DNA from: Tanypteryx hageni
Lineage: Eukaryota > Arthropoda > Insecta > Odonata > Petaluridae
Assembly (NCBI GenBank): GCA_028673005.1
Contig: CM054118.1
Coordinates: 9,686,082 to 9,750,081 of the forward strand
Length of the DNA stretch: 64,000 nt
Direction of reading: 5' to 3'
Below the pieces are notes generated by a model. The model saw only the letters and a program-made list of their open reading frames with translations, was not told where the DNA came from and did not search any database. Below, one piece after another: positions 31,622 through 45,985 of the stretch; positions within the stretch are counted from its first letter, which is position 1; each line of letters starts with the position of its first letter. A program made the translations under genes and the position numbers.

Positions 31622-32405
31622 AACTATTGTCGGACTCGGTATAGTCGAATACATACAGGTATTGTTTTTGCCGAACAAAAATACGCGTGATCAATTTAAT
31701 ATTCCGCTCGAATGTACTTGTAATATTTTATAACGCTAAATTATGAAATTTAAGAACACAAAGGGCAACATATCCGCGGTGGTTTTAAAGCTGTTAAAGC
31801 CAAACAAGTATTAAATAAACGATTAAATGGAAAGCTCGCATCGTTAGTTGTCCGGATCGTCTTGTTATTATGTTATCCAGAGACATACTTTTTCTTCCTG
31901 TTTATTGTTGTCAACGAAAACAACCTTCGTAGCAACTGGAGTAAACAAGACAAGGAAATGGATTATTCGGGACGAAGAAGTGAAGTTAAATATATATAGT
32001 TTCGTTACGTACACCTACACTCAGTTTTTGTAAGTTAAAAGAAATAAATAATTTTCGACGAAGGAATGAACGTGAGTGCTAAGACGACCATTGCTCATCC
32101 CAAGTGAGGTATGTATGATTCAAATAATTTAATTTTCGACTGGTCTATTAGTTACTACTTACGGATATTAAAAACAAATAGGCAAATCACAAATTCTATA
32201 TTTCTCTGAAAACGCTTTTGATATATTCTTTAGCAGTGCTTAGAGGTTAGACTAAGCCCTTATAATTTATCTTTTTCCTAAGTTGATTATATCAAACAAT
32301 GAAGGCTTTTTTTCTAGTGTCGTCTCTGTTGGCCGTTGCCGTGGAAACCACATCATTCAGAACTAGTTCATTCTTGTTGAAGAAAGAAAGAAATACACAC
32401 GTCAA

Positions 32406-35388
32406 ATGAGCGATAAAGGTATTTAAGTTGATTTTCAGCAATATTATTGAAAATCTGGCGTATTTCAAAAACTCGGAACGTAGCATAGCTCAGTTGATTA
32501 GCGGAATTTTAACTAAATGTAGGAGGGTTAGTTGTCATTGCAATTAACGAACGAATATCCGTCACGAAATCCAGGAAACATAAGTTTGCATTTTCCCTTT
32601 CAAGTCGTTCGTCAGCTGAAACCCTTGCCTTCCTCTTCTTAACACACGCCTCCTTTGACCATGCTTCCCTCCTGTTCTTCTTCTTCTTAGTGTCCACTTC
32701 CTTGTCTTTCGTCCTATCTGTCCGTCTTATCTTCAATCAAAGTAGATAAATGAGTTAATACGAACGATAGTGTTAAGAAATGATTTTTTTGATAATCTTT
32801 GAATAGTTCAAAATGAAAAATAATGATCAAAGCCATCGACACAGGTTAAATTGGAAATTCTTTCCTCATCTGTGTCTGCAGGGTTTAGCGACAATATCCG
32901 CGGATATATCAGCATTGGCGCAGCCATATCATTCCTTGGCTGCATCGTCTGCTGGCGAATCTGGGAAATAATGAGGCGGTGTTATGGCAGGAGGAGAAGA
33001 TGGACAGTAGAAGAAGGAATCCCCAACGTTGCCACAGACACCGCCCATTTTTCTGTAAGTAAAATATGCCTAAACTGGCATTTGTATACTTCGTCTCCTA
33101 TAAACAATTCTGATACGTTATTTTAAATAGTTGATAACAAAAATGTACAATCGCCTCTGGCAAATATGAAAAGCTATATATATTAAGAAGTATTTGACGG
33201 TTAAATTACCTTCACGTTACTTCGACAATTCAAACTTGCCGATTATAAACAGATTAGATACTTAGTTAAGGTCATGTCGAGAGGGTGTGACTGATTGACA
33301 TTTTAATGGCAATGTATTCGCTGCAAATAGTACGACAGGTTATACTATATTAAATCCTTTCTGTATATCTTTTAAAACAGTGATGTGTTAATAAAATTCT
33401 GGAAAAAAATATTTCAACTTTTGGAAGACCCCACATTAGTGCCTATTGAACCAAAAATGAATTTTTCATCTGTCTCTTAATACAAAAGAAAATGAACGTC
33501 CACAGACGGACGGATGACAAAGGGATAACAATAGCTCGTTTTACACATTTTTGAAAACGCTAAAAATATTAATCAATGTAGACCTTTTTGCAATTAATAA
33601 AATCGCCTTTCATTTGTGTGACAAGTGCAGTGGAAATCAGTTAAAACATTTGTTTCCATACAATTATTTTTCTTATATTATTATTTAATTAAGTATTCAC
33701 AGTCAGGCTGATACTCCCACAGTTGAGCGGCTAGTTATGTCCTTGCATCGACGGCCCTTCTTCCCCTCGCCCATTAAATACATATGTTCAATTAAGACCA
33801 TTGTTGTTATGCCAATACTGTGGCAGTACCGCACCTACACTTAACACAGCCGTGTGTGTTTTGTCAAAATAAAAAAAACTGCACGAGATTGGGATACTTC
33901 GTATTGGTAACACGAAATCCACATTTTTTAGCATTTGTTGTGATATTTAACTTTCAGACAGTATTTTACCGCACATGGAAATAGGAATTCGTAAATTACG
34001 GGCCTGCAGCAATGTTGCAACGTTCTTCTTCCTTAGCGGCCTACCGATATGCCATTTACAGTCACATTTGAATGAGCTCTGCTACTATCGTCAAGACTCC
34101 TCAGATCTTCTGACACAATTTGTGATAGACAATTCAGAAGTCTATAATAAATGATTTTGGTGATGCACAAGGATAAATATTTACAGTCGTGGCTAAATTA
34201 TTATGGATTTGATTAAAAAAGTATCCTTTTTAGCATTCCTTAAAAAAACTTCTTGCAGTGAACTTGCATATTCAAATCATGGTGATAAGCTATCTTGTGT
34301 TTGTCACTTCAATTTCGTTAATTTTATTATTTTTTTAAATACCCCAATTTGCCTCAAAGGTGTTCATATCTGGGCTGTTGCCAGGCCAAGGAAGAATGAT
34401 TATGCCTTGAGACTTGAAATATTTTTAACAGCCTTGGATGTGTGCAAAGGATCATTGTCCTGCTGAAAAACCACTCATCTATTTGAAAACCAGTTTTTAA
34501 TCTGTGGTTTAAGACAATAAGAATAATCATCATTATGACAAAACCCTATACACTAAAATTATGCAAAAATTAGGATATTTTGTGTTAAGAAAATGGCATC
34601 ATCATCATCCGTGCCTTTATCACGTACTATTTGGATATTAAAAACCGCGAAATAGGTAGGTATGATGCCATTATATTTACGATTGAAAAGAGTTAAAATT
34701 TCTCGAAAAACTACGAAACACAACATTTTAAAGACTTCAGGTTTAGGTAAATTTCATGTGTTTGTATATGACGTCATCCTATGTTTACGTCGTAGTTTAA
34801 AATCAATGCCATAATAATATATTAGTAAGATATTAATTTTAATCTTCTGCGAAATCAAGTCATACGAATCCGGAATTTTTTAATTCTCTGGCAATCGGCT
34901 CGCGTCTAAGTTTTCGAATTTCAGGTTTAATGGCTTAGATCGCCCTGTTTCAGCAATAACTATAATTATCATTAAGACAATAGCTTATGTACTACACTAA
35001 AAATTAAGAAAAATTAGGATATTTTCTTGTGTAAGGATTACGGCATCATCATCCTTGCATTTTAGTACGTATCTGGATAAAAAATTAATTTAAAAAATTC
35101 ACGTCATCATATGTAAATGGTCGCTGGCTGATATCTAATAGATTATAATGCAGTCTAAGCATTAAATCAATGCTCTTGTAGTATGGGGAATTCATTCCCT
35201 TTGAAAGGCATTGTGATCATAGCTATGGCAGTTAATATTTTTCATTGTTGAAAACCGTGAAACCCCTTCATAATTTTATGATTAAAATCGAATTGCTATG
35301 CAAATTCAGCATGGATTTATGGATTATATTCATGCCAAATTTTAGCTCTGTAGCACTTCAACAAGTAGCTTAGGTTTTACATGATAAA

Positions 35389-35431
<43 letters not shown>

Positions 35432-38400
35432 ATATCTGTTATAAATAGCTTATATACAAAGCAGCTATTTATAATGATGATTAAGAGTAAATTTGCAGCT
35501 TAGTCTTTGTTTCGTTGAATTGTAAAGTTATTAAGAATTTTTATCTAATTATGTTAACTCATCTTGTTCTATTCTGATTAAGACTGAAGAAGAATCCACC
35601 TGTGTTCCTCGAGGAATTCTCAAAACACCTGAAGGAGGAAGGGACGAGCGACACGTGAGTGTTTATCACCATGTTCTGATTTTTCTGCATTGTATTTAAC
35701 CTGATGCCTGAATCCATTTGATAGTGCCAATCATAAAAGAAATAAACATATAATTATAAAGTCAACAACAAAACATTTGTTCTCCTATTACAAGATTTAA
35801 AATATGAATCAAAATTATCAGCTGAATTTCCATATATATTTCTAATAATGTTTAGATGCTTCTACCAATTTCCTAACTTTACCCTGTTTTTTCCAGGTAA
35901 AATTTTACCAACACATAAGATTTGCTGATGAAGAAACTAAGGGTGGCGCAGGAGCCATGGCATTGGTATATATCCCCCTTTCATTAAAATATCTTATATG
36001 CTACACCCCAACACGCTACTTGCACCAAGGTCGTTTGGCACACGTAGGCTTTGGGTGGTCTTGAGACCAAGAGTTTTCCGAGGGCAGAAGTCCATGATTG
36101 TGTAGAGGAAGCAGGTGTCGAGAGAGGGCAAAATAGTATTACGAGGGAGAGGAGATGGGAAGTGTGGGAAAGGAATGCTTTCTCAGCAGGAGTGAGAACA
36201 TGGGAAGAAAGGTTCACGATTTCCTCTGGTTTGCATGAGTTGGTGATGGTAGTGGCAGCGGTGTGTGGAAAATTGGAGCGCTTCAATGGATTGCGGGTTG
36301 GAAATTTGTGGGCCTTTTTCAGAAAATGAGTGGGGGTGAGATTGGGAATCCCAGAAAATCTGCAAGGCAGGGCTTTTGGCCAAGGAATGGCAGGGACGGA
36401 GGAGATTTGTTGGTCTCACCAGCTGATATGAACGGAAGGGGTAGTAGCGCTAATTGGAGGTGCCGGATGCACATCAGGGAAAGTTTATAGACAAGTCTGT
36501 GGCAATGTGCGGTGATATTTTAGCCACTTGAAGTATATATATGTCAAAGTTTAAGTGATTCTTGTAAGATACTAATAAAATGACTTCTGCCAACTTGGAG
36601 ATTTTTATTCTAATTACATCAATACAAATAATATTTTTTCAATAGAAGAAGTTCCTCTGAATACAGTTGATGTACTTAATTGATTATCTAAAAGAGGATC
36701 ATAGTTGCAAAGTACATTTAAATATTCTATATATATATAATTTCCTCGAGTCATTGAATCCTAAGATTCGTCATGACCTTACAAAGGAGGCTCTGTTTAG
36801 ATAAATAGCATATTGCATCAATGAGACTTTTCAAAATATATCTCTATTTTTATTCACTTGTTCATTATGTCGACTTATTTCAATTTTTCGTTGGTATTCA
36901 ATTAAAGTGTCAATTCTTTGAATTCATGTTGCATAAGTTATAACTGTATATATTAACAAATTTTTCGCTATCAATTATCAATAATATTTTATTGCTTTTG
37001 CGACGAATGATGGCCAACTATTCCAGTTTGGGGATGAGTGAGTTCCTTAGTGCCAGTATTGAGAACAGTAATAATCTCACCATTGGTGTATAAGACGCAG
37101 GTTGATTTTGGGGGTCATTTTTTTGGGGAAAAAAGTGCGTCTTATATGCCGAGAAATAAGGTATATCCAACTTTGATTAAAGCAGAAGTGCAATCCTTGA
37201 TTTCTTCATAGGTATAGCCATATTATGTATTTCAAAGAGCAAATTAATCGTAGAATTGCACTCACGAATTATTTTAAAACGATCAAAATTTTAACAGAAA
37301 CAAGAGCAAGGACACAACCTATCACTGTGAAGAACATGAATGAACTGCTGGTTAGCCCTATGCTGTTCCAAGTTATTTCACAGTCAACAATATTATGAGT
37401 GAAGGGATTAATGTAAACATATAGCATAAAGAGTCACACCACAAACACGAGGCTCATATACAAAATGGCTCTATTAGCCACTTGAGCCTTAAGCGTCAAT
37501 CTCATCTGGACCCTTAGAGATTAGACAGTGGTGATATGCTCTACCTAATATTTTTTCCAATGAATAGTGTTGTTGTTGCTCTCTAAGTTTATTAATAAAG
37601 TTCTCTCCAATGCATCTCACTTCACTCAGCTAGTTGCAGTCTCACGCCCAATCAAATCCTGTTGCACGAACCGTAATATGTGTTATCTGGATATTTGGTG
37701 TTCAAAATCAGCCTGTGCTATAGTGAATTCCGTGTTATAAGAACCCGTGTAATAGGAGGGCCTAGTCTATTGTGAGACTACAATTAATTTTCCACTGATT
37801 CCCATTAGCATTAATAAAAACTTCTAAAACCTTCGGTGAGTAGGTTTGGTCTTCTTTCAGTTAATCAAGTGAATTGAATTAGTGTTTTTCAATTGAGAAC
37901 TGTCACTGTTCGAATGCTATGTCAGACCGAACCCAAGCATTTTTCTATCTAAAAACTGACTTGGTGTTCTTATATTTTGTTAATTGAACTGTTGTCACTT
38001 GATAATATAGCAGAGGTTATGCTATTATTTGAAAAATTGTTAGGATTTATCACCTAAGGAAAAAAAGAAAGAGATTGAGAGTCATTATTTCACAATACAG
38101 GCTAAAATAAAAGTGTGAAAATTGCCTAGCTGTTGAAAATAAGGAAATTACTGTATATAATTTCAAGGTTAGGGAAGAGTGGTGGTTTATCATAATACAT
38201 ATTTATGAAAACTGATGGTGGGATAAAATGCTGCAATACAAACTTTGCAACCATTGGACTGAAATAAAAACGTGTAGTCAAAGAAAATTGAGTAAGTGCT
38301 ATCTCATAAACTTATGTGGAATTATTAATCAAATATGAAATTTTAAAAAACGTTTTCTTATTTGTGTAAATATTAAACATACTAGCCCCCCTGATGCCTA

Positions 38401-40526
38401 CAGCATTCAATTCTGCGCCATGCACGCATAGCGTGGTGAATTCACAATGTGGGCTCACCTGGTGGCTTCATACCCAGACCCTTCCCTCCTCATCCAAAAA
38501 TTATTTGACTAAATCAGTTTTCAAACTTTACACTGTTATTGATTTACTTATTCATTCATCACTCCTCCTAACTGACGCAATTCTCACCCTCCATTCCCTC
38601 CCTCCCTCCATCTCTCTCTCTCTCTACCAGGATGCATGCGATATACCTACCATAAATCCTCTGAGGCAGAGTGTTAAGGAACGAAAAACTTAATTAGGAG
38701 GTAGAGAGATTCTTTCATTGTCGTATAATATTAGTTAATCTTATGATTGCGTTTATCTAGTAGGATTTATATTTGAGAGAGTCTTGACATTCATTTACTC
38801 TCAAATACTCATCTATCTCCTTTTTCAACAAAATGTGTTTAATTTAGTTTCTGAAAAATATTTTTGTAATCACTCATAGAATAATTTTTGGAAATTGCTT
38901 CATCTCTACTTCATATTTTTCAAATGAACCATCAATCTAATAATTCAAAATAATAAATAGTATGTTAAATCACAAAATCTGACGAATACCTAATGTAGTT
39001 GCATGATATAAATGGAATATTCAATTATATAATTTACTCTAAAAATTAACTATATGAATTCCATGTAATAATAGGTTGCTAAGTATAAATCACTCAGAAG
39101 CCTTTTTCGCTAAATTTATATCAACAACTACCAAAATCACTTGTCTAATGCAAATTTTACATGTAAGGTCACAAAAAGAACTTTTGAGCTCAGTTTAATT
39201 ATTTGGATAACCTACAAGCATAGAGTTCAAGGCCTCGATTCCTTAACATTCTTCATAATTAGTATTTTACATGTTTTTACCTTTAAATGCCGAAATTGCC
39301 TGTATGGGCACACAAAATGCCATAGCTCACGGATGTGTATTTTTCATAATATTTTTTCCACATGTTCCTTTCCCCTACAAAAGAGAAGTAGGCAATTATT
39401 CATTATTTTTACAATAAAATGATTATTATTAGAACATTTTAGTATCAGTAATTCATGAGATTTGCAATTTTTCCATAAAGTGAACAAAATTACCGCAAAA
39501 TAAATTCGGCATTTAAAGGTTAATGATGAAAAATATGGTGTATTGACATCAGTCACCCAATTTTTCTCTCTTTTTTTTTAGAATATTCCAATTCACCAAT
39601 CAAAATCTTGTGGAACCATTGAATCTGGATCAAATGATAGTAAAGAAGCTGATTTGTCAATCTCGAAGCAATTATTTAGTCAACTCAGTGACAAGTTTCA
39701 AAATAAAATGATTGAAGCAAAGGAGTTATCAAAGTCTCTTCCGCGATGTAAATCATATGAAGACTTACATGAACTAAAAATGTCTAGGACTTTTTTAATG
39801 AAGCCTGCGGCAGTACCACAAGTTCATCATATTACCTATAAACAAGTTGCTAGTAGAAACTTAGTTAAAGCTCCGATATCATCAGCTGAATTAGATAGCA
39901 TTACTTATCAATCAATTTCATCAAATGGAAACATAAAATCGACTAAAAAGTTATCAAAATATATTTCTCAGCAGCAGGTTTATGATGAAATAATGCCCGA
40001 AATGTCCACTACAGAAAATGAAATTCCTGGTACATCCAAAGATTTCTCCAAATTGGAAATGACGAAGAAGAATTTAGAGAGTCACTTAGCAACTGAGGAA
40101 ATGATTTCTGAAATGATAACAAAAGGAAATGAAAGAATCAAAAAAAGGAATGAAGTTCCAACTTTGAGCTGGGATTCAGCACTTGATCAACATACAACCA
40201 TGATTATCTTACCTCCTCTTTCTAATACCCTCTCCCCCAAACAAGTGACAAAAACGAATGAAAGTAAACCTCTTTCAACTTATCATCAAGTCCAAGGAGA
40301 CTACAAAGAGAGTTTTGATGAGATTTCCAAAGGAAATTTTATACCTAATGCCAATCAAGCAAGACATCATTCTCTATCTAAGCATCTTTCACTTGATAGC
40401 TTGATTTATGCTTCAGAGTACAAAGATTCAGAAAATGCCTCAGAATTATCTTTTTGTAGACAGAAAAGTACAATTCATATTTCAAATCCAGTAAATGAAA
40501 GAGATGAGAAATATAAAACAATGTAG
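32406..40526 (+). CDS. Putative membrane-anchored PP1 regulator, copy 2
   Basis: Exons 32406-32418, 32882-33054, 35583-35654, 35897-35965 and 39582-40526, with GT/AG at every junction and matching phases, giving 423 residues. Differences from copy 1 include MSDK for MSDE at the start, EGIPNV for EGQPKV after the membrane segment, DERHVKF for DQRHVKF just before the RVxF motif, and PAAVPQ for PVAEPQ in exon 5. The membrane segment, arginine cluster, GILK and RHVKF are all kept, and exon 3 has a normal GTGAGT donor. This is the most complete copy. The protein would sit in a membrane with its basic, PP1-docking tail on the cytosolic side (inferred from the RRRR flank). Confidence 0.65.
34342..34480 (-). 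pseudogene. Tc1-like transposase relic, unit 2
   Basis: Same frameshifted relic as in unit 1, in intron 2 of gene copy 2. Confidence 0.75.
35393..35428. repeat. (AT)n microsatellite, unit 2 (about 36 nt)
   Basis: Expanded version of the unit 1 repeat at 19677. Confidence 0.9.
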
Positions 40527-40529
40527 CAA

Positions 40530-40771
40530 TGAATCAAGAAAAGGAATCCGAGTTTAGCTGTTTTCATATCCCTAACACAGTATCTTACTTTAGTCCTTCA
40601 TGAACAAGGTTGCTTACAATCTTTCCAGAGTAGTATCGGTGATATAGAACCCAAATCAATTCTGATTGATACCTATCAATAATGAAATTGATTCAACTAC
40701 CTATAATATGGGAAGTAAAATTGCAGTTGATGTTGTATTTAGTTCAGAAGGAGGACTAAATGAGGTAAAAT
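40530..40771 (+). pseudogene. Frameshifted exon-like segment, unit 2
   Basis: Same segment as 24799-25036. It has the extra base (ATGAACAAGGTTGC) and a 4-base TGAT insertion near 40666-40669. Confidence 0.4.
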
Positions 40772-41821
40772 TGAAACATTCTTCAAAAAATAACAAGGAA
40801 TACTTCACATAAATACTACTGAATTAACCTTGCCTAATCTGAAATGCTTTATCTGTCACAAACCAAAATGTAATTACTCTATATTATTAGTTTTCTTGAA
40901 TTGATCGAAAATCTAAGGTGTTTCTAAAAATTTAATAGTAGGAAGAGAGGGTAACTTTCTGAATAAATATTGTTGAGAAAAAGATGTAAATATATAACCA
41001 CCATATCGTAAAATGATAAATTAAGGTGTGAAAGTCGGTTACAATTTAGGAAAATAAGGAATATTTTCTTTAGTAATGTACCTCGATGTTGCGAATTTTA
41101 AATTAAAATGAAGTGAAGAATTTCAATAATGGTTTTTGAAAAAGCATTTAAATGTAAATTATCATAATATTTTGTATCTATTCTTCCAATACTCTCCTTG
41201 TACTAACTCTTATATGAAGTACTTAAACAAATTACTCTGATTATTCCTTTGTTTTTGTAATAAATATTTCCTCTGAAGAATTATTATTATTATTTAAAAT
41301 ATAATTTGTAGAAATTTTAACAAAACTATTGCATTGATGCTATTTTGTCATAACAAGATTCAAGGAGCCTCAAAGGCTGCTGTCTCTGTGCTGTTCCTGT
41401 GATCACAATGCAAGTTTGATGATAAAAGCACAACTTTGTCAAGTATTTGTGAAAAGAAAACAATGTCTTATTGTGACTCAAATAGAAAAAACTTTAAAAG
41501 ATCTTTTTTTTAAATAAATATTAGATGAATCTCTCTTTTGTATTCATTTCTCATGGTGAAGTTAAAAAATTGACATTTTATTAAATCAATTATGCCATTC
41601 ATGGTTTCTGTTGAGTTGAAGACAAATTAAAATTATTAATTTTTTAATAGAAGATTTTTCACACAAGGAATAGGATCCAGCAATCAAAATACTATGTACT
41701 GTTCTACGTCAAAATTTAACATCAGGTTTGTAGTTTTTGATTCTAAAAAAGTGAGCAACTTGAGTCCCAATTATATATGTCCCCTATATCTCTCTGATTT
41801 GGGTAAATCAAGCAGTGGCAT

Positions 41822-42547
41822 TTACAATTTGACTTTTAAAAGTTTTTCATTATCTGAAAAAAGTTTTTGGTACACAGAATTGTGTTTACCAAAATTTACA
41901 GGTGCATTATCTGCAGACAATGAGGAAACTGACTGAATGTTAAGAAAATTTTTCTCGAGAACTTCAATCAGTCGATCTTTGATAGAAGCACTTGTTTCAT
42001 TGGGGTCTTCATAAAAGTTCAGACGACCTTGTTTAATACCATCTTCAGATAAAAAATATTGCACCACAACGGGAAACATTTTTAAATTTCCATTGTTTGA
42101 AGCATCAATGCCGAGAGAAAAATAATTACAATCAGCTAAATCATGTAGAAGAAGTTCTTGTGCAGCAGGTGCCAGAATACTCTCACATATGCTTATGCAT
42201 TTTGTTCTGCCACATGCTACTTTGTTTGCAATGCTGGAATCACTAAATACAACAGGAAACAACTTAATGCTACTATCTTGACTACTGAAACTGTGATGGT
42301 GTTTAACCCTGTGATAAACAGACGTAACTTCACCTGCAGTAACTAACTTTTCTTGATCAGAGTATTTACTTTGAAGAAAACTGGATATCGACTGAGACTC
42401 GGTCATTTGTTTTATCGCTACCTTATGTGCCACACTTTCTGAATGGACTTTTAATTCTCTTTTCCCTTCATGTTTAACAGAGATTCCTTTACTACATAAT
42501 TTGAACTCACCATTAAACTCATCTCGCTTCAGAAGCCAACTTTGCAT
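41822..42547 (-). pseudogene. hAT-type transposase fragment, unit 2
   Basis: 241 codons, open. Differences from unit 1 include SKYSDQ for SKNSDQ, ASNNGN for ASNKGN and YFLSEDG for YFSSKDG. Confidence 0.75.
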
Positions 42548-43390
42548 CTCTTAACCATCATTAAACTTTGTGGAATATTTTTTTTCTTTTAAGTTGCCAT
42601 TTTTCTGGGGATGATTATTGAATCTAAAAGAAAACGTATTTATGTGACGTTAATGCTATATATATTCAGGCTTATTAAGATAGCTACAGGACAACCAGCA
42701 CATGAAAATCGAGTAGTACATACTGTAGATAGTGCACATAAGTAAGCGTTAAAAGAAACAGAATAAATGTAATAATTAATATTTTTTGAAATTACCGGTC
42801 ACTACTGTAATGAAAATAATATGAAGACTTTAATGTAAGCCACATGAAAACTTACTGGACAATGCCTATTTTATTAACACTAATATATTATTGACTCCAC
42901 ATGCCACACAACCATGCAACACCAACCCCATGGAGTGAGTTATCAGACAAAACATAAACTAATTCTTGGCTGTGGGTCGAAAAGAAAAATCAGTATGCGC
43001 CGACAGCTCCCTAGACAGCTGGCGCCTGGTGAATAGAAAAGCATGACTTTAATTTGCAGCAAAGTATTAGCCGTCTCACCAGCCACAGTTAAGGTGAGAC
43101 CTTCACTATAATCTACAAAGTATCAAACCAGAATGAATTTTCAAGGAATACGAAAATCTTGAAAAAGTGCAACAATGCGGACGCTGAAAATTCGCAATTG
43201 TTTAAACAAATTTTCAAGGATTATGTATTTTCGAATGTGATACGGAGGTGTGTTTTTTTCCGAGGTAGGATTTGTAAAAAAACGAAATAGGGATTATACA
43301 AATTTTGATATTTCAATTTGTTCGGCAGTTAAAAATTCATCAAGTTTAAACAAATAGATAATTGTTTAGGTACTACGGGATTATCTAGGA

Positions 43391-43665
43391 ATCTGAAAGT
43401 TTCCAGTTATTTACAAAGTAATGCATTTGCACAATTAAACATATTAATCTCTCTATAAATATATTACGGCGGCTGTTAAAAATGTTTAAATTTCAAACAA
43501 TTAGTAAATATTTATTTCACTTCGAGAACTTCTACAACATTAAAATTTTCCAAAAACGAGTAACATTAGTATTCCACAATGGAAAAAGCATAAAATTCTT
43601 AAAATTGCAAAGTTTGGGGATTTTTTAAATCTATTATTTTTACATAAGTGAAAAACGAAAATCGC
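43391..43665. other. About 275-bp segment missing from unit 1
   Basis: AT-rich, also in unit 3 (59371-59645), but unit 1 joins directly from TTATCTAGGA to GGTGCGGAGG. No element features were seen. Confidence 0.6.
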
Positions 43666-43990
43666 TGCGGAGGTGAATTATTTAGAATTAAAAAAATATT
43701 TGTAATGATGAAATATCTGTCTAACAATGATGTTTTCTCAAGGTGAGATAAATGCTTGCAGTATGCAAGCACCTCCTACTAGTATGTTATATATATCCTC
43801 CTCTGTAAGATATATAATGATAACCGACGTATTCACAATTTCCATTAAAAATGACGGAAAGGGATAAATTAAAGGCATGTCCGACGAAAGGCAAGTCGAA
43901 AAACGAACTGCGGACCAAATTTCCCAAATCTTATGACGATTGGTGGCCGCGTGATCTTCGTAGGCCTTACTCTCCAATCATGGCACTACT

Positions 43991-44680
43991 ATAGTTGAAA
44001 CCTATGTGGGTATTCAACCAGAATGGCCATATTAAGATAATAATTCCGCCGAAGAGATTGTATTAAGGCTTGTCGAACCATTAGTAGGTACAAATAGAAA
44101 TATTACTGGGGATAATTGGTTCACAAGCTTGCCGTTGGTGAAAAACCTACTGCATCAAAAACAATTAACCCATGTGGCTACCATTCGACAAAATAAACGT
44201 GAGTTACTCCCAGAATTTTTACCAAATAAAAATAAGGAAGAGAAGTCATCTGTTGTTGGATTTAAAGAAGACTGTACATTGGTCTCCTATTGTCCGAAGA
44301 AAAATACGACAGTCTTAGTTATATCCCGTATGTACCACGACGATGCTATTGATGCTGAAACGGGCGCTGAAAGAAAGCCCGAAATGATAACTTTGTACAA
44401 CCAAAAAAAAATTGAATATGACCTAGTAGACAAACTGTCAAAAATACAATTTTGGCCAATGGTTATTTTTTATAACTTCTTAAATCTTTCGGCAATTCAT
44501 TCTATTTGGGTATATAAAGCAAATAGAGGTTACCAGCTGGTAAAAAGAAGAGAATTTATTGAAATGTTTTCATGAGAGCTTATTAGGCCGCAAATCGAGT
44601 ACATGTCAACCATTTAGCAACTTCCAGTAGAAATAAGAAGGCGAGTCAAAATACTTTAGGGATACACCGAGCAAGTGCCC
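43991..44680 (+). pseudogene. piggyBac transposase relic, unit 2
   Basis: As in unit 1, with TGA after IEMFS and an additional TAG after EYMSTI where unit 1 has AAG. Confidence 0.8.
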
Positions 44681-44689
44681 CCCTCAACC

Positions 44690-45074
44690 CCCCCCCCCCA
44701 CAGTCGCGACACTCAATGTTATAAAACGGGGACAGCCTAAACCTTACCCCTACAACCCCTCCGTCGCTTCAGTGCGTTTTGTTACGGCCCTCCCATTGGT
44801 CGAAGGCGTTGCCAGGCAACGAGCTACGTAAGCAGACGCTTCTCCTCCCCCCCTCTCCAGCCCCCTCTCCAAAACACTCTCATCTGCCCCCCCCCCCACC
44901 CGCTGCCCGCTTTTCGTAGGTGCAGCCGATTTACCGTAAATTAAATAGTTTAATTATTCCATAAATTTGGCGCAATGATCCTCCATCAATTTTTTACAGT
45001 TCTGAAAACAATTTACCCATCAAATGTTTAGGTGGGAATTGGTACACACTTTCAAAAGAAAAGAACAGATATTT
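44690..45074. promoter_or_regulatory. GC-rich block with CCAAT box and X-box, unit 2
   Basis: A C-rich stretch with several runs of C, then CCCATTGGTCG (inverted CCAAT) and, about 10 bp further, GTTGCCAGGCAAC (44808-44820), a perfect X-box for RFX factors. A CCAAT box close to an X-box is a common promoter arrangement. Unit 1 lacks most of the block. No transcript start or exon was identified; it could also be part of a transposon. Confidence 0.4.
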
Positions 45075-45926
45075 CTTTACGTTTATTGAGAAAAGAATAT
45101 GGCAAATCAATTTACAAAAAATAGCAATAATATTACTGGTCCATTGATCTGTAGAAACAAATATAGGACAAGGTTGACATAGTATAAAGATGATTGGATA
45201 TCACATAAGAGCTTCTTTAGCAGCACATCATAAGTGAAAATAAAATATTCTAAACATTATTGATGTAATAAAAGTTACACTCAAAAATATTTTAAGCAAG
45301 AACTAATAGACTGCAGTTATATCATAACAGATACATAAAATAAACTGACGTGGGCAACACATGACTTTCTCACTCACTGCACCTTGCACAGCTGCTGTGG
45401 GAAGAAAATACAAGTTAACCGTTGAGTTGACTAACAACATACACTATCAAATAATTCACAATGAATATCAAGAAAATGGTCAGAAGCAATGTTACTAATA
45501 TGTAACGCCAGATTTTTATTAAAACACAAGACACCTACCAGGTGGAGTAGAGACCATAGGAGACAATGGATAAATATCATAATGGGTCCAAATGCCCTCA
45601 CACTTTTCTGTTTCTCCGATGAGAAACATTTATTTTAAGTTTTATTAATGACGATTGTAGTAACGCCACCGTTCGAAATGTGAATGCTCGTTCAAACGTC
45701 CAAACACATGAACACTTAATGCAATATGTACTTATCCGTAGGCAATAAGGGAATAGATATATTAACCTATTAAAAATTAATGCACCTCGATACAATTTCG
45801 ATGCCACAACGAGAATCGTGGTGGCATCATATTCTTATTATGATGGTTAAAGGCAACCCATTGAATGCTTTACGAGCTACATTCATTTGCATACCTTGAA
45901 TAAATTAATGATGTCAAAATACTTAC

Positions 45927-45985
45927 CTAACTCGAGTAACCTCCTTTTCCCTACAACTGGGGATGCAACACGGTGGCCAAACCAT
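45927..45985 (-). CDS. THAP-like first exon, unit 3
   Basis: Copy of the 14233-14291 exon with identical start, cysteines and donor. Confidence 0.35.

Larger units (their letters stand above)
29732..45723. repeat. Tandem array unit 2 (15,992 bp)
   Basis: Same order of genes and relics as unit 1. It lacks 338 bp at 43150/43151 that are present in units 1 and 3. It carries the GC-rich block at about 44690-45074. Confidence 0.97.
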
